A stretch of DNA of 64,000 nt from Mycolicibacterium iranicum (lineage in GTDB: Bacteria; Actinomycetota; Actinomycetes; Mycobacteriales; Mycobacteriaceae): positions 124,001 through 188,000 of the forward strand of contig NZ_LQPC01000027.1 in NCBI RefSeq assembly GCF_002101705.1. The letters are read 5' to 3'. The position numbers and the translations under genes were made by a program. This document shows, one piece after another, positions 35,747 through 48,200 of the stretch; the first letter of the stretch is position 1; each line of letters starts with the position of its first letter. The notes under the pieces are model-generated. The model was not told the DNA's origin. It saw nothing but the letters and a program-made list of their open reading frames with translations, and made no database searches.

Positions 35747-36790
35747 TTAGCGCCGCGGACGACCCTGGCCGGATGCGCGCCGCTGTGCGCGGTTCATCAG
35801 CGTGGGCTCCTCGTACTTGGCGTAGGCATCGACGATTTCCCCGACCAGGCGATGGCGCACCACGTCGGCGCTGGTGAGTTCGGCGAAGTGGATGTCGTCG
35901 ACGTCGCCGAGCACCCGCATCGCGGTGTTCAGTCCCGACGGGGCTCCACCGGGCAGGTCTACCTGCGTAACATCGCCCGTCACAACCATTTTCGAGCCGA
36001 AACCCAGTCGAGTGAGGAACATCTTCATCTGCTCGCCGGTCGTGTTCTGCGCCTCGTCGAGGATGATGAATGCGTCGTTGAGCGAACGGCCACGCATATA
36101 CGCCAGCGGTGCGACCTCGATCACGTTGGCGCTCATCAGCTTCGGGATCAGCTCGGGATCCATCATGTCGTGCAGTGCGTCGTAGAGCGGCCGCAGGTAC
36201 GGATCGATCTTCTCGCTCAGGGTGCCGGGTAGAAAGCCAAGACGCTCACCGGCTTCCACCGCAGGGCGGGTCAAGATGATCCGGTTCACCTGCTTGGTCT
36301 GCAGGGCGTTGACGGCCTTGGCCATCGCCAGGTAGGTCTTTCCGGTTCCGGCGGGTCCGATCCCGAACACGATGGTGTGCGCGTCGATGGCGTCCACATA
36401 TCGCTTCTGGTTGAGCGTCTTGGGCCGGATCGTCTTGCCGCGGCGCGACAAGATGTCGAGTGTGAGCACCTCTGCCGGCGATTCTTCGACGGTTCCGGTC
36501 AGCATCGCCACGCTGTGGCGCACGGCGTCCGATGTGAGGGTCTGCCCGCTGGCGACAACCTCGATCAATTCCGAGATTGCCCGCTCGGCCAGCGCCACGT
36601 CGGCGGGCTCGCCGGAGATGGTGATCGCGTTGCCGCGGGCGTGAATGTCGGCGGACAGCAGTCGTTCGAGGGCGCGCAGATTCTCATCGGAGGATCCCAG
36701 GAGGCCCATGACGTATTCGGGCGGAACCGTAATGCTGCTGCGGACCTGAGAACCAGATGCTTCCTGGCCTGCATTTTCGCGGGGCGCCAC
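35747..36790 (-). CDS. phoH1: PhoH-family ATPase (PhoH1)
   Basis: The 347-residue protein has an N-terminal KH-like region ([20 protein letters not shown]) and the PhoH ATPase domain with Walker [17 protein letters not shown], the conserved [20 protein letters not shown] and Walker [12 protein letters not shown], then [12 protein letters not shown]. The frame is open far upstream inside mmpL, but homology starts only here. GTG 36790 (VAPRENAG) gives the family length. PhoH proteins are RNA-linked ATPases; pairing with ybeY is conserved. Confidence 0.93.
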   Translation of the reverse strand: MAPRENAGQEASGSQVRSSITVPPEYVMGLLGSSDENLRALERLLSADIHARGNAITISGEPADVALAERAISELIEVVASGQTLTSDAVRHSVAMLTGTVEESPAEVLTLDILSRRGKTIRPKTLNQKRYVDAIDAHTIVFGIGPAGTGKTYLAMAKAVNALQTKQVNRIILTRPAVEAGERLGFLPGTLSEKIDPYLRPLYDALHDMMDPELIPKLMSANVIEVAPLAYMRGRSLNDAFIILDEAQNTTGEQMKMFLTRLGFGSKMVVTGDVTQVDLPGGAPSGLNTAMRVLGDVDDIHFAELTSADVVRHRLVGEIVDAYAKYEEPTLMNRAQRRASGQGRPRR

Positions 36791-36876
36791 GTGTGGTTTT
36801 CTGCCTGCTTTCTGGGTTCCGTCCGAGGGTGCTTTTACGAAAGCCCAGTTTAACCCTGCCGACCCACGCCGCCCAA

Positions 36877-39738
36877 CTAGTTTGGGCCCGTCTCCACTGG
36901 GACCGGTGCCGGCTGCCGCAGCGGACGCGATCGCACCACCAGGGGCCACCAGAACCAGCGTCCGAGCAATGTCGCGATCGCGGGCATCATGAACGCCCGG
37001 ACGACGAACGTGTCGAACAACAGGCCCAGCCCGATCGTCGTGCCTACCTGGGCCATCACGCGCAGGTCGCTGACCACCATCGATGCCATCGTCAGCGCGA
37101 ACACGACGCCGGCGACGGTCACCACGCTGCCGGTGCCGCCGATCGAACGGATGATTCCCGTCTTGATTCCTGCCGGAATCTCCTCTTTGAACCGGGACAC
37201 CAACAGCAGGTTGTAGTCCGACCCGACGGCGATCAGCGCGATGATCGACAGCGCGAGAACCATCCAGTGCAGTTCGATACCGACGATGTGCTGCCAGATG
37301 AGGATCGAGATGCCGAACGATGCACCCAGCGAGAGCGTCACGGTGCCGACGATGACCAGCGCGGCGACCAGGCTGCGGGTCAACACCAGCATGATCATCA
37401 GCACCAGACACAGCGCCGAGATCACAGCGATCAACAGGTCGTAGCGCGACCCGTCGGACATGTCCTTGAAGGTGGCCGCGGTGCCGCCCAGCTGGATTTT
37501 CGCGTTCTCCAGGGGCGTGCCCTTCAGCGCCTCGATCGCCGCGATCTTGATGGGTTCGACCCGCTGCAGGGCGTCGTCGGTGGTCGGGTTGCCCCGGTGT
37601 GCCACGAGCATGCGCACTGTCTTGCCGTCGGGTGAGAAGAAGCTCTCCATCGCCCGTTTGAAGTCGGGATTGTCGAAGACTTCGGGCGGCAGATAGAACG
37701 AGTCGTCGTTTTTGGCTTCGTCGAACGCCTTGCCCATGTCGGTGGAGTTGCGGGTCAGCTCGTCCATCTGGTCGTAGAAGCCGCCCATCGTGGCATACGT
37801 CGTCAGCATCATCTGACGCATGCTCTCCATGGTCTCGATCATCGGCGGGAACGTGGCGAGCATCTGCGGCAGCAGCGTCTTCATCTCGTCCATGTTCGCC
37901 ACGGCCTTGTCGAACGTCTCCGTCATGACGCTGATGCCGTCCATCGAGTCGAACAGGGACCGGAAGGACCAGCACAGCGGGATGTTGTAGCAGTGCGGTT
38001 CCCAGTAGAAGTAGTTACGGATCGGCCGGAACTGGTCGTCGAAGTTGGCGACCATGTCGCGGATCTGGTGGACCGTGTCGAGCATGTCGGTCATGTCGTC
38101 GATCATGTCGGTGGTGATCGTCGAGAACTTCGACATCAGCGCATACATCGTCTTCATCGTGTCGATGGTTTTCTGGATGTCATCGGCCTGGGTCCGCATG
38201 TCGGCGATACGGTCCTTCATCAGCTTCATGTTCTGTTGCTGACCGACGCCCTGCATGCTGATCAGGAACGGGATCGACGTGTTCGCGATGGGGGCGCCGT
38301 CGGGCCTGCTCGGCGCCTGGACCCGGGCGACACCTTCGACGCCGAACACCCTCTTGGCGAGTCGATCGAGGATCAGGAAATCCGACGGGTTGCGCAGATC
38401 GCGATCGGCTTCGACGAGCAGGACCTCGGGACTCATCCGGGACAGCGAGAAGTGTTCGGTCGCTGCCGTCAAACCCGCATTCGCCGGAATGGATTCAGGA
38501 ATGTAGCGGGTGTCGTCGTAGCTTGTCTGGTATCCGGGGAGCGCGGCGAGCCCGATCAGGGCCAGGGCCAGGGATGCCACCAGAATGGGTCCGGGCCAGC
38601 GCACGACCATCGTGCCGATTCGGCTCCACGCCCGAATCCGCATGGCGCGCTTGGGTTCCAGTAGTCCGAAACGGCTACCGACGGTGATGATCGCGGGACC
38701 GAGGGTCAGCGCGACCAACACGCCGGCGATGATGCCGACCGCGCAGGGAACCCCCATGCTCTGGAAATAGGGCATCCGGGTGAACGACAGGCAGAACATG
38801 GCGCCGGCGATCGTCAGACCGGAGCCGAGCACGACGTGCGCCGTGCCATGGAACATCTCGTAATAGGCCTCTTCGTGGGTTGCCCCGGAGGCGCGCGCCT
38901 CCTGATAGCGGCCGACCAGGAAGATCGCGTAGTCGGTGCCGGCGGCGACCGCCAGGGACACCAACAGATTGGTCGCGAAGGTCGACAGCCCGATCACCTG
39001 GAAGTGGGCCAGCGCGGCCACGACGCCGCGGGCGATCGACATTTGGACGCCGACCATGACCAGCAGCAGGACCACGGTGGTGATGGACCGGTAGAAGAAC
39101 AGCAGGAGCACGATGATGACCACGAACGTGACGATCAGGATCAGCGCCATGCTGCTCTCACCGGCGATGTTCACGTCGGCGGTCAGCGCGGCGGGTCCGG
39201 TGACGTAAACCTGCACACCCGGTGGGGGCGGGAGACCGTCGACGATCTCGCGGACGGCGGCGACGGACTCGTTGGATTCCGTCTCGCCCATGTTCCCGGC
39301 GAGATAAAGCGTGACGTAGGCCGCCCGACCGTCGGAACTCTGCGCCGCCGCCTGGGTGAGAGGGTCGCCCCAGGTGTCCTGGATGTTGCGGATGTGGTTG
39401 GGGTCGGCTTCGAGCTTGTCGATCAGCTGGTCGTAGTAGGCGTGCGCGTCGTCGCCGAGGGGCTCGGCGCTTTCCAGCACGATGAGCGCGATCGAGTCGG
39501 ATTCGGATTCGCCGAACAGCCGTCCCATGTCAGCCATCGCCTGCATCGACGGAGCGTTGCTCGGGCTCATCGACACGGCGTTCTGCGCGGCGACGACCTC
39601 GAGCTGGGGCACCAGCAGGTTGAGGGCCACGACCAGGAGAACCCACATCAGGATGATCGGCACAGCCAGCCGACGAATCACCCGCGCAGCAACGGTGGGC
39701 TCCCTTAGGGATGCGCGTGGCGTGACGGACAGTTTCAT
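36877..39738 (-). CDS. mmpL: MmpL4/MmpL5-type RND exporter
   Basis: The 953-residue protein is an MmpL-family RND transporter. TM1 is [20 protein letters not shown]. The first periplasmic domain carries the family motif [13 protein letters not shown] five-span block includes [20 protein letters not shown] with the proton-relay GTDYAIF. A second, Met-rich helical periplasmic domain follows ([27 protein letters not shown]), then the second block with [18 protein letters not shown]. The long Met-rich coiled domain and coupling to MmpS are features of MmpL4/5, which export carboxymycobactin. ATG 39738 overlaps the mmpS stop (ATGA). With the IdeR box upstream and the mbt operon nearby, siderophore export is the likely job. 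Confidence 0.92.
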   Translation of the reverse strand: MKLSVTPRASLREPTVAARVIRRLAVPIILMWVLLVVALNLLVPQLEVVAAQNAVSMSPSNAPSMQAMADMGRLFGESESDSIALIVLESAEPLGDDAHAYYDQLIDKLEADPNHIRNIQDTWGDPLTQAAAQSSDGRAAYVTLYLAGNMGETESNESVAAVREIVDGLPPPPGVQVYVTGPAALTADVNIAGESSMALILIVTFVVIIVLLLFFYRSITTVVLLLVMVGVQMSIARGVVAALAHFQVIGLSTFATNLLVSLAVAAGTDYAIFLVGRYQEARASGATHEEAYYEMFHGTAHVVLGSGLTIAGAMFCLSFTRMPYFQSMGVPCAVGIIAGVLVALTLGPAIITVGSRFGLLEPKRAMRIRAWSRIGTMVVRWPGPILVASLALALIGLAALPGYQTSYDDTRYIPESIPANAGLTAATEHFSLSRMSPEVLLVEADRDLRNPSDFLILDRLAKRVFGVEGVARVQAPSRPDGAPIANTSIPFLISMQGVGQQQNMKLMKDRIADMRTQADDIQKTIDTMKTMYALMSKFSTITTDMIDDMTDMLDTVHQIRDMVANFDDQFRPIRNYFYWEPHCYNIPLCWSFRSLFDSMDGISVMTETFDKAVANMDEMKTLLPQMLATFPPMIETMESMRQMMLTTYATMGGFYDQMDELTRNSTDMGKAFDEAKNDDSFYLPPEVFDNPDFKRAMESFFSPDGKTVRMLVAHRGNPTTDDALQRVEPIKIAAIEALKGTPLENAKIQLGGTAATFKDMSDGSRYDLLIAVISALCLVLMIMLVLTRSLVAALVIVGTVTLSLGASFGISILIWQHIVGIELHWMVLALSIIALIAVGSDYNLLLVSRFKEEIPAGIKTGIIRSIGGTGSVVTVAGVVFALTMASMVVSDLRVMAQVGTTIGLGLLFDTFVVRAFMMPAIATLLGRWFWWPLVVRSRPLRQPAPVPVETGPN

Positions 39739-40154
39739 GCGGACTTTGTGAAGCAGTAGACGTAGGCCGTGTAATTGGAGGCGGTGCGTTCGTCCTTCAC
39801 CACGCCGTCCGCCGAGATCCGACACCCGATGAAGTCGCCGTCACCCTGTGCCACAACGTTTCCCACCATCGCCGGCGAGGTGGTCTCGACCTCGATGGCC
39901 CACGGCAGGGCCGCTCCGACGACCTGGTTGGGGTCGCCCTCGGCGTCGATGTAGTTGATGTCGGCGGTGGCGCCCGGGTTGCCGTATACCTCGTAGCGCA
40001 CGCGCTTCGGATCGGTTCTGTTGGAGTCCTCGGACATGCTTCCGGCGTAGGTCGGTAACTGGTGGGAGCCGAAGATGTTGCGGATACGCCAGACTGCGAA
40101 GCCTCCGACAACCAGAACGAGCACCAGGACCAGAGGTATCCATGCACGGGTCAC
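39735..40154 (-). CDS. mmpS: MmpS-family accessory protein
   Basis: The 139-residue protein has one N-terminal span ([20 protein letters not shown]) and an outer beta-sandwich domain with the MmpS pattern: [20 protein letters not shown], then [20 protein letters not shown] and [13 protein letters not shown]...[10 protein letters not shown], where two Cys may form a disulfide. MmpS proteins assist their MmpL partner in siderophore export. The start is GTG 40154, 67 bp downstream of an IdeR box. Confidence 0.92.
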   Translation of the reverse strand: MTRAWIPLVLVLVLVVGGFAVWRIRNIFGSHQLPTYAGSMSEDSNRTDPKRVRYEVYGNPGATADINYIDAEGDPNQVVGAALPWAIEVETTSPAMVGNVVAQGDGDFIGCRISADGVVKDERTASNYTAYVYCFTKSA

Positions 40155-40220
40155 ACGGGTGAGAATCGGGAGTCCTTCAGATTGGCTTCACGACTAACTA
40201 GCCCGCGAACTACTGCGGAC

Positions 40221-40239
40221 AGAGGGAAGGCTAACCTAT
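40221..40239 (-). promoter_or_regulatory. IdeR box of the mmpS-mmpL operon
   Basis: The minus strand reads ATAGGTTAGCCTTCCCTCT, matching 15 of 19 positions of the IdeR consensus TTAGGTTAGSCTWACCTAA, with the left half nearly perfect. It lies 67 bp before the mmpS GTG. Iron-loaded IdeR should repress the exporter. Confidence 0.8.
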
Positions 40240-40303
40240 CTAAATTGGTGGCGGGCTGCTACCCCCGGGGGGTGTGCAGACGGGTTCTGCGCCCTGCGTC
40301 CAG

Positions 40304-41044
40304 TCAGCGCCACCGAGCCGTGAGAGGTCCGAGCGCGCCGAGTGCCACGGTGGCCGCAGTCGACGTGCGCAGCACCGACGGCCCGAGCCGCACCGCTACC
40401 GCGCCGGCCTCGGTGAGGGCGGCTAGCTCGTCATCGGAGATGCCACCTTCGGGGCCGACGACCAGTGTCAGCCTGTCGGCCTGCGCGGGAATCGCCTCCG
40501 CCAACGGCTGGGAGGCCGATTCGTGCAGCACCAGCACGGAACCGGGGACCGCAGAGTGCGTCGACTCGACAAGATCGCGCGTGGAGACGACACCCTCGAC
40601 GCCAGGTACGTACGGCCTCCGCGACTGGCGGGCCGCCGAGCGGGCCACCGCGGCCCAGCGGCGAAGTCCCCTATCCACTTTCGCGGCGCCGTCCCAGCGG
40701 GCCACACAGCGCGCAGCCTGCCATGCGACGAACGCGTCAGCGCCTGCCTCTGTGGCCAGTTCGACGGCGAGCTCCGAGCGTTCCGACTTCGGCAGCGCCT
40801 GCACGACGGTGACGGCCGGAACGGGTGGATCGACCGATCGGCGGTCCTGGACGCGGGCCGTCAACCGGCCCTTGGCGACATCCTCGACGATGCAGTGCGC
40901 GACTATGCCGGCGCCGTCGGAGAGATCGAGATGCTCTCCGGAGCGGGTGCGGCACACCGTCGCCGCATGGTGCCCCTCGTCGCCGTCGACGACGGCGATC
41001 TCACCGGCCGCGGGAACGGCGTCGACGTAAAAGAGACTGCGCAC
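40304..41044 (-). CDS. rsmE: 16S rRNA (uracil-1498-N3)-methyltransferase RsmE
   Basis: The 246-residue SPOUT methyltransferase has the PUA-like start ([20 protein letters not shown]), the family line [20 protein letters not shown] and the knotted SAM site [19 protein letters not shown], ending [21 protein letters not shown]. It methylates U1498 of 16S rRNA. The start is GTG 41044, 23 bp after dnaJ2, third gene of the hrcA-dnaJ2-rsmE operon. Confidence 0.95.
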   Translation of the reverse strand: MRSLFYVDAVPAAGEIAVVDGDEGHHAATVCRTRSGEHLDLSDGAGIVAHCIVEDVAKGRLTARVQDRRSVDPPVPAVTVVQALPKSERSELAVELATEAGADAFVAWQAARCVARWDGAAKVDRGLRRWAAVARSAARQSRRPYVPGVEGVVSTRDLVESTHSAVPGSVLVLHESASQPLAEAIPAQADRLTLVVGPEGGISDDELAALTEAGAVAVRLGPSVLRTSTAATVALGALGPLTARWR

Positions 41045-41067
41045 GCGTGGGACTTGGGGTCGTGCGC

Positions 41068-42216
41068 CTAGCGCCCGGTGAACGTCTCGCGCAGCCGCGA
41101 GAAGATGCCGCCGCCGTGCGAGGCAGCGCCGCTGCCCTGGGCGCTGCGCACCTCGGCGGTGTCGCGGCTGCGCTCTTTCAAGGTGCGCAGCAGCTCGATG
41201 TCCTCATGGTCGAGGCGAGACGGCACGACGACGTCGATGTGGGCATGCAGGTCGCCGCGCACACCGGAGCGCAGGTGTGGCATTCCGTGCCCGCGCAGAG
41301 TGGTGACCGACCCTGGCTGCGTGCCTGCGCCGATCGTGATGTCGATGGGTCCGTCGAGGATCGCGTCCACCGATACGGTCGTGCCCAGTGCGGCGTCGAC
41401 CATCGGCACTGAGACCGTGCAGTGCAGATCGTCGCCCTCGCGGAGAAAGACCGGGTGGGGCTTCTCGTGAACCTCCACGTACAGGTCGCCTGCGGGGCCG
41501 CCGCCGGGTCCGACCTCGCCCTGTGCGGCCAGCCGCACCCGCATGCCGTCGCCCACCCCTGCCGGAATCTTGACGCTGATCTCGCGGCGTGCCCGCACCC
41601 GGCCGTCGCCGGCGCAGCGGTTACACGGGTTCGGGATGACCTCGCCGACGCCGCCGCAGACGGGGCACGGCCGCGACGTCATCACCTGACCGAGCAGGGA
41701 CCGCTGCACGGTCTGAACCTCGCCGCGCCCGCCACAGGTGTCGCAGGTCTCGGGTGTCGAATTACCGTGGGTGCCCTTACCGTGGCACAGGTCGCAGAGC
41801 ACCGCGGTGTCGACGGTGACTTGCTTGGTCACACCGGTCGCGCACTCTTCTAGATCGAGCCGCATGCGCAGCAGCGAATCCGATCCGGGGCGGACACGGC
41901 CGACCGGACCGCGCGAAGAGGTGCCCCCGCCGAAGAACGCTTCGAAGACATCGCCGAGCCCGCCGAAGCCGGAGAACCCGCCGGCACCCGCGCCCGCGGA
42001 TTCCAGGGGATCGCCGCCGAGGTCGACGATGCGGCGCTTCTCCGGATCGCTGAGCACCTCGTAGGCGGCGCTGATCTCCTGGAAACGTGCCTGCGCACCC
42101 TCGTCGGGGTTGACGTCAGGATGCAGTTCACGGGCCAGCTTGCGATAGGCGCGTTTGATCTCCGCATCGCTGGCGCCCTTGCTCACTCCGAGCAGCCCGT
42201 AATAGTCGCGTGCCAC
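41068..42216 (-). CDS. dnaJ2: Chaperone DnaJ2
   Basis: The 382-residue protein has a J domain with HPD ([16 protein letters not shown]), a short Gly/Phe region ([20 protein letters not shown]), four CxxCxGxG-type zinc repeats ([32 protein letters not shown]) and the substrate-binding C-terminal domains. GTG 42216 ([12 protein letters not shown]) was chosen; an upstream ATG at 42249 adds an unrelated tail. The ribosome binding site is AAGG. It follows hrcA by 51 bp. Confidence 0.96.
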   Translation of the reverse strand: MARDYYGLLGVSKGASDAEIKRAYRKLARELHPDVNPDEGAQARFQEISAAYEVLSDPEKRRIVDLGGDPLESAGAGAGGFSGFGGLGDVFEAFFGGGTSSRGPVGRVRPGSDSLLRMRLDLEECATGVTKQVTVDTAVLCDLCHGKGTHGNSTPETCDTCGGRGEVQTVQRSLLGQVMTSRPCPVCGGVGEVIPNPCNRCAGDGRVRARREISVKIPAGVGDGMRVRLAAQGEVGPGGGPAGDLYVEVHEKPHPVFLREGDDLHCTVSVPMVDAALGTTVSVDAILDGPIDITIGAGTQPGSVTTLRGHGMPHLRSGVRGDLHAHIDVVVPSRLDHEDIELLRTLKERSRDTAEVRSAQGSGAASHGGGIFSRLRETFTGR

Positions 42217-42267
42217 GCTCAACCTTTCCCACCCGTCCGATCCGTTCAAACCCTTAGGGGCGCCAGA

Positions 42268-43299
42268 TCAGCGGTTACCTAAGACTTCGCCAATATAGAG
42301 AGCAACCGCGGCGACGTTGGCGATAGTTCCCGGATAGTCCATCCGTGTGGGACCCAACACGCCCATGCCTCCGAACACCTTGCCCGAACTGCCGTACGCG
42401 GTGCTGACCACCGAGGTGCCCGCCATCTGTTCGGCCTCGGTTTCGTGACCGATCCGCACGGTCACCTTGCCCGCCTCCTGCTGTTTGGCCAGCAGGCGCA
42501 GCACCACGACCTGCTCTTCCAGCGCTTCGAGCACCGACCGCAGTGACCCGCCGAAGTCGGCGGTGTTCCGCGTCAGGTTCGCGGTGCCGCCCAGCAGCAA
42601 CCGCTCCTCGGTGTGCTCGACCAATGTCTCGACCAGCACCGTTGCTGACCGGCCCACCGCGTCGGCCAGTCCACCCTGGCCGTTGAGATGCGACGCCAGG
42701 TCCGACACCGCGATCGAGGCAGCCGTCAACGGCTTGCCTTCGAGTGCCTGGCCGAGCAGGTCGCGCAACTGACCCAGCTGAGCCTCGTCGATGCCGTCCC
42801 CGAGTTCGACGATGCGCTGGTCCACTCGTCCCGAATCGGTGATCACCACCAGCAGGAGCCGAGCCGGCGTCAGCGCCACCACCTCGAGCCGCCGCACCGC
42901 CGATGTGGACAGCGTCGGGTACTGGACGACGGCCACCTGCCGGGTCAGTTGTGCGAGCAGCCGCACGGCGCGGCGCAGCACGTCGTCGAGGTCGACGCCG
43001 GACTCCAGGAACGACAGGATGGCGCGGCGCTCGGCGCCCGACATCGGTTTCACATCGTCGAGGCGGTCGACGAACTCGCGGTAGCCCTTCTCGGTGGGCA
43101 CTCGCCCGGAGCTGGTGTGCGGCTGCGTGATGTAACCCTCGGCCTCCAGCACTGCCATGTCGTTGCGCACCGTCGCGCTGGAAACGCCGAGATTGTGACG
43201 CTCCACCAAGGACTTGGAGCCGATCGGTTCCTTGGTGGCGACGAAGTCGGCGACGATGGCACGAAGTACCTCGAATCGACGTTCGTCCGCGCTGCCCAT
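42268..43299 (-). CDS. hrcA: Heat-inducible transcription repressor HrcA
   Basis: The 343-residue protein starts with the HrcA winged helix ([39 protein letters not shown]). The GAF-like dimer domain follows, and the end has [20 protein letters not shown] typical of the family. HrcA represses chaperonin operons at CIRCE elements with GroEL help. ATG 43299 has AGGTAGGTG upstream. I did not find a CIRCE site in its own promoter. Confidence 0.95.
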   Translation of the reverse strand: MGSADERRFEVLRAIVADFVATKEPIGSKSLVERHNLGVSSATVRNDMAVLEAEGYITQPHTSSGRVPTEKGYREFVDRLDDVKPMSGAERRAILSFLESGVDLDDVLRRAVRLLAQLTRQVAVVQYPTLSTSAVRRLEVVALTPARLLLVVITDSGRVDQRIVELGDGIDEAQLGQLRDLLGQALEGKPLTAASIAVSDLASHLNGQGGLADAVGRSATVLVETLVEHTEERLLLGGTANLTRNTADFGGSLRSVLEALEEQVVVLRLLAKQQEAGKVTVRIGHETEAEQMAGTSVVSTAYGSSGKVFGGMGVLGPTRMDYPGTIANVAAVALYIGEVLGNR

Positions 43300-43437
43300 T
43301 GTTCACCTACCTGAAGTAGACCGGTCCCAGTGGCGTTCATTTTACGGTGACGAACGCAGCGTGCCCGGCGCGCGCGGGTTAATCTAACGGACCTAATCAA
43401 ATTCTTGCGAGGGCAACGGGCAGCGAAGGCGCAGTCG

Positions 43438-43758
43438 ATGATCTTCAAAGGGGTTCGCGACGGCCGACCCTATCCTGACCACGGGCTGTCGCATCGGCAG
43501 TGGGCACAGATCCCGCCCCGCCAGATCCGCCTCGACGAATTGGTGATGACGACCACGGTGCTGGCCCTCGACCGGTTGCTCTCCGAAGACTCGACCTTCT
43601 ACGGCGACCTGTTTCCCCATGCCGTGAAGTGGCGCGGGAACGTCTACCTCGAAGACGGCCTGCACCGTGCCGTGCGCGCGGCGCTGCGCAACAGGACGGT
43701 TCTGCACGCCAGGGTGTTCGACATGGATGAGCCTGCCGGCTTCGTCGGCCGAGCCTGA
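43438..43758 (+). CDS. Conserved hypothetical protein (Rv2375-like)
   Basis: The 106-residue protein starts at ATG 43438 (MIFKGVRDGRPYPDHGL). The line GNVYLEDGLHRAVRAALRNR recalls the DGxHR core of ParB-like folds, but the rest (IPPRQIRLDELVMTTTVLAL) has no other hallmark. The gene is conserved between hrcA and mbtH in mycobacteria as I recall. It ends 22 bp from the convergent mbtH end. No function can be given. Confidence 0.7.
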   Translation: MIFKGVRDGRPYPDHGLSHRQWAQIPPRQIRLDELVMTTTVLALDRLLSEDSTFYGDLFPHAVKWRGNVYLEDGLHRAVRAALRNRTVLHARVFDMDEPAGFVGRA

Positions 43759-43780
43759 GATCGATGCGCGGATCAGACTG

Positions 43781-43990
43781 TCAGGACATGGCTTCGCGCA
43801 GGCTCCGCGGGCGCATATCGGTCCAGTTCTCCTCGACATAAGCGAGGCAGTCGCTGCGGGTGCTCTCGCCGAACACCACCTGCCACCCCGCCGGGATATC
43901 GGCGAAAGCCGGCCAAAGGCTGTACTGCTGTTCGTCATTGCTCAGCACGTAGAAGATGCCGTCCTCGTCATCGAACGGGTTGGTGCTCAT
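43781..43990 (-). CDS. mbtH: MbtH adenylation-domain chaperone
   Basis: The 69-residue protein is the founding member of the MbtH-like family. The conserved [33 protein letters not shown] and the C-terminal [16 protein letters not shown] are all present, including the Trp and Ser-Leu-Trp residues that contact adenylation domains. It is the last gene of the mbt operon and its start lies 23 bp inside the end of mbtG. Confidence 0.97.
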   Translation of the reverse strand: MSTNPFDDEDGIFYVLSNDEQQYSLWPAFADIPAGWQVVFGESTRSDCLAYVEENWTDMRPRSLREAMS

Positions 43991-45287
43991 CGCTTCTCCT
44001 TGTCAACCGGTCGCCTTCGCCCCTCGGGTACCGGGCTCCCAGCACCCGGTCGGACAGCAGGCCCAAACAGCTCAGATTCGGGAAGCCGGGTCCCTGCATG
44101 AGGCCCGACAGGCCCGGCAGGAACAACTTCGGCGTGAGACCGTCGACGGACAGGTCGTGGCCGATGGACTCCTGAAGCGAGTCGCCGGTCAGCGGGGCAC
44201 GCAGCGCCAGTTCGATCAGGTCACGGGCGTCCTGGCTGAACAGCGGCTCGAACCACGTCGCGTCGGCACCGGAGCCGTCGATGACAAGGTCGAACCCGTG
44301 CACCGTTTCCAGCGCCTCGCCACCACGATTGGAGTTGAGCGTCAACCGGATTCGCTGATCTAGGGCGACCGCGTGCGCAACGCGGCCCCGGAGGTGGCGG
44401 ATCCGGTCATCGGCGAGCAGCGCATCTTGCACGCGGGCCGAGAACACGCCCCGGTCCGTGCGCCCCAGCGCATCCCGGCGCTCGGTCACCGTCAGGCTCG
44501 ACCAGTCCGTCGGATCGGAGAACAACGCGTTCTCGAAGAAGCTCTCCCCCCTGGTGAACAGGGTCACCGACGGTGAGATGACGGTGATGGTCGAAACCCG
44601 GTGACGGAACAGCTCGTTGAGCATCGACGCGGCGGTCTCACCGCCTCCGATGACGGCGACACGTTCGGCCACGATCAGGTCGGCCCTGGCTGCGCGCTCC
44701 CAGAACTCGGCGATCGACAGCACCCGCGGATCGTGCGGAAGGATCGAGCGTTGCGCCTGTCCCGGCCCGGTGATCATGACGCCGTCAGCGTGGATGGTCT
44801 GCTGCGGTGTGGTCAGCGCCCAACGATGGTTGTCGACGGAAATCCGCTGCACCTCACCGTGGATGACCGTCATCCCGACGTTGTCGGCGACCCAGCGGAG
44901 ATACCGGCTCCAGCCCCAGTGCGTCGGGGAGGGGCGGCCGCGGTCGATCCATTCGGCGAACTGCGCGCTGGCGATCAGGTAGGACTGCCAGCTGTGACGC
45001 ATCATCCGCTCGTCCAGTTCGGCGTTGCGGCGCGGAACCAGCGAGGAACGATATGGGAATCCGACGTCCTTTTCCGGGCTGGTGCCCAGCCGGTGCTGAC
45101 CGTCGGTCCAGCCCCCGACCGCCTGCCAGTTGGCACCGACGGTACTGCGTTCGACAGCCACCACATCGGGCACGGTGACACCCATCTGGCGAAGCTCGGC
45201 GGCTTTGGCGGCCACCGCGATCGCCTTGGGTCCGGCGCCGACGACCGCGAGAGTGGGTGTGGTCCTTGCTGCGGTAGCGGGTGTCAC
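43968..45287 (-). CDS. mbtG: L-lysine N6-monooxygenase of mycobactin synthesis
   Basis: The 439-residue flavoprotein has an N-terminal FAD motif ([20 protein letters not shown]) where the Rossmann glycines read GAGPKA, the family-specific [19 protein letters not shown] and an NADPH motif ([14 protein letters not shown]). It hydroxylates the epsilon amine of the lysine units, before or after acylation, to make the hydroxamate iron ligands. GTG 45287 overlaps the mbtF stop (GTGA); the open frame further upstream lies inside mbtF. Confidence 0.95.
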   Translation of the reverse strand: MTPATAARTTPTLAVVGAGPKAIAVAAKAAELRQMGVTVPDVVAVERSTVGANWQAVGGWTDGQHRLGTSPEKDVGFPYRSSLVPRRNAELDERMMRHSWQSYLIASAQFAEWIDRGRPSPTHWGWSRYLRWVADNVGMTVIHGEVQRISVDNHRWALTTPQQTIHADGVMITGPGQAQRSILPHDPRVLSIAEFWERAARADLIVAERVAVIGGGETAASMLNELFRHRVSTITVISPSVTLFTRGESFFENALFSDPTDWSSLTVTERRDALGRTDRGVFSARVQDALLADDRIRHLRGRVAHAVALDQRIRLTLNSNRGGEALETVHGFDLVIDGSGADATWFEPLFSQDARDLIELALRAPLTGDSLQESIGHDLSVDGLTPKLFLPGLSGLMQGPGFPNLSCLGLLSDRVLGARYPRGEGDRLTRRSDEHQPVR

Positions 45288-48200
45288 AGCGCTTCTCCCA
45301 GGACGATGAGGGCTTGACGCCAGAGGTCGGTGAGTCGGTCGACTTCGTCCGCGGTCGACAGCAGGGGGCTCCACCGCCAGCTGGTTCGCAGGTGCGGCCC
45401 GTCAGAGGCGCCGTCACCGGCGGCGACAACGGAAATGACGTCGAACGTGTACCGCAGCGGCAGATCGGGCTCGGCCGCCGCGGGCATGTGGGCGTTGAGG
45501 TCGCCGTCGGTGATCAGTGACCACTCCGCGGCGGCTCCGTCGCCGCTGAGATCGTGGCGACCTACGTAGTTGAACTCGACCTGCGGGTGCGGCAGTTGGG
45601 CCAGCCGAACGTCAGAGCGCGTGTAGCGAAGCAACCCGTAGTCGAGACCCCGATTGGGCACGGCCGCAACCTGATCAGCGACTGCGCGCATCAGCGCGCG
45701 TCCTGCGGCAGGATCGCGCCCGACCGCGTCGACGTGTGCCGCCCCCTCCCCGGCGCCCAGACGTACGGGGTACACCGAGGTGAACCACCCGACGGTGGCC
45801 GACGTGTCGACGTCGTCGAAGAGTGTGTCCTCGCGGCCGTGGCCTTCGAGGGCGACAAGCGCACCGTGGTGGGCGGGCTGCCCACGTTCGATCCGCCAGG
45901 ACGCCAACGTCAATGACAGAGCGGTGAGCAGGAAGTCGCGCATTTCGATACCCGCACCGTCGAGGCGGTCCAGGATCGCGAGGGTGGTGTCCGGGTCAGT
46001 GACAACGTCGGTCAGCGCCAGTGACGCCCACGTGTCGCGCTGCGGATCGGGAAAACGACTGCCCAGCAACGGGTCCGGAGTGGCGAGCGTCTGCGCCCAG
46101 TAGTCGACCTGGGCGGCGACCTCGCCGGATCGGCTACGTTCGTGCAGCATGGCTGTCCATTGCCGGTACGTGGTGTACTCGACCATCGGATCGGGAGTGT
46201 GTCCCGCCGCGATCTCGCGATCAATCTCGGCCAGGGCACTGAGGATGATGTACCACGACACCACATCGGTGGCGAGATGGTGCACGCACAGCATCAGCAC
46301 CGGCGGGCCCTGCCGGAACCACACCGCCTGCACCATCGATCCTGCGCCGGGATCGATACGGTCCAGTGCAGCAGCCACTTCGGCCGGTATGGCGTCGTCA
46401 GCGGACGCGTCGACGGTCACGAGCACGTCGCCTACCCGCACGGCGCCGGGTGGCCGGGTGGTCAGCCGGTGTCCGTCGAGTGTCGAGCGCAGCATGTCGT
46501 GGCGGTCCAGCAGCGCCTGCAGGACCTGCTCCAGGCGCCGTTCGGTGATATCCGAGGGCAACGAGATCAGCACGTTCTGGGTGAAGCGGCGGAAGCTTCC
46601 ACACTCGTACATCCACGCCATGATCGGGGCGGGCGCCACCTCTCCGAAGCGCTCGGCAGACACCGCAACCGGCGCGGGGAAACAATCACCGGCATCAATG
46701 GCAGCAGCAAGCTCTCGAATGTTGTTGCACTCCAGCATGAGACGGGCGCGCATCTCAAGACCTCGGCGGCGGGCGGCCTGCACCATCGTCAATGCCACGA
46801 TGCTGTCGAGCCCCATCTCCAGGAAGTCTGTGGTGACTCCGAACTGCTCGCCGTCGAGCACCTCGGCCAAGAGGTCGAACAACGCTGTTTCCGTGGAAGT
46901 CTCGGGAGCGACCGACGGCGAGTCGTCGGGGACGTGCGTGGCCAGCGCGGCGTCGTCGATCTTGCCGTGCGGGGTCAAGGGCAGTTCGGTCAGGACCACG
47001 ATCCGCTGCGGAACCATGTAGTGCGGCAACCGCTTCGCCATCAGGGAACGCAGTTCGGCCGTTCCGGGTGGGTGAGCGCCGCCGGCGACGTAGGCCGTCA
47101 GCCGGGCGAGTCGATCCCGTTGCTCGACGGACACATGCGCATCGGTGACATCGGGATGCGCACACAGCACCGCGGCGATCTCACCCGGTTCGACGCGGAA
47201 CCCACGGATCTTGACCTGGTCGTCGGCGCGGCCCAAGAACTGCAGTCCGCCGTCGGCGCTGCGTCGAACCAGATCGCCGGTGCGGTACATCCGCTCCCCG
47301 GCCACGAAGGGGTCGGCGACGAAACGCTGCGCCGTTTCACCGGAACGGTTGAGGTAGCCGCGCGTGAGCTGGTCGCCGGACAGATACAGCTCCCCCGTCA
47401 CACCGTCGGGCACGGGACGCAGCCAGGCATCAAGGACATAGGCGCGCGTGGTCTGCGTCGGCTCGCCGATCGACGGGCGTGGATAGCCGTCGATCGGCGC
47501 CACCACCGCCTCCACGGTGGTCTCCGTCGGCCCGTAGCAGTTGAACGCCGACATCCCGGTGCGGGCGCATTCGTCGCCGATCAGCCGCCACGTGGACGCG
47601 CTGACCGCCTCGCCGCCCAGTGCCAGCACGGCAAGCGGGACGGTCGTCAGCAGCCCGACGTCGTACAACTGGGCGAACATCGACGGCGTGGTATCGAGCA
47701 GATCGATCCCGAAGCGGCCGATCGCTTGTACCAAAGCCTCTGCGTCGCGCTGCGATTCGTCGCCGACGAGGTGCACGCAGTGGCCGTCCAGCAGCGCGGC
47801 CAGCGGTTGCCAGGCCGCGTCGAACGTGAAGGACCAGGCGTGGCCGACGCGCAGTGGGCGCCCGATCCTCGCCGAGGCGGGACGTAGGACGTGGGCGGCA
47901 TGGTCTTCGGCATAGGCCAGCACCGCACCGTGGGTTCCGATCACGCCCTTGGGCCTGCCCGTTGTGCCCGAGGTGAACACGATGTAGGCAGCCTGCTCGG
48001 GAAGGACATCGACGGCTCGATGGTCCGACGCCGTCTCGGCGGGAAGCGACGCCAGGTACGCGGCGTCGACCAGCACACGTGCCCCCGACTGGTCCAGGAT
48101 GTCGCTGATCCGCTCGACGGGCATGTTCGGGTCCAACGGCACGATCGCCCCGCCGGCTTTGAGGACACCGAACATCGCGACGATGTAATCGGGTCCGCGG

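Noticed and set aside
36791..37975. Upstream extension of the PhoH frame
   Set aside because: Lies inside mmpL in another frame; family homology begins at 36790.
40260..40273. TACCCCCGGGGGGT as a further CsoR-family operator near mmpS
   Set aside because: The flanking TA symmetry and the 4-nt spacer are not kept; a G/C run of this sort is expected by chance here.
43379..43398. IdeR-like sequence TTAATCTAACGGACCTAA
   Set aside because: One base too short for the 19-bp symmetry and poor in the centre; a gap is needed to align it.
43300..43437. CIRCE element for HrcA
   Set aside because: No TTAGCACTC-N9-GAGTGCTAA or close variant was found between hrcA and the next gene.
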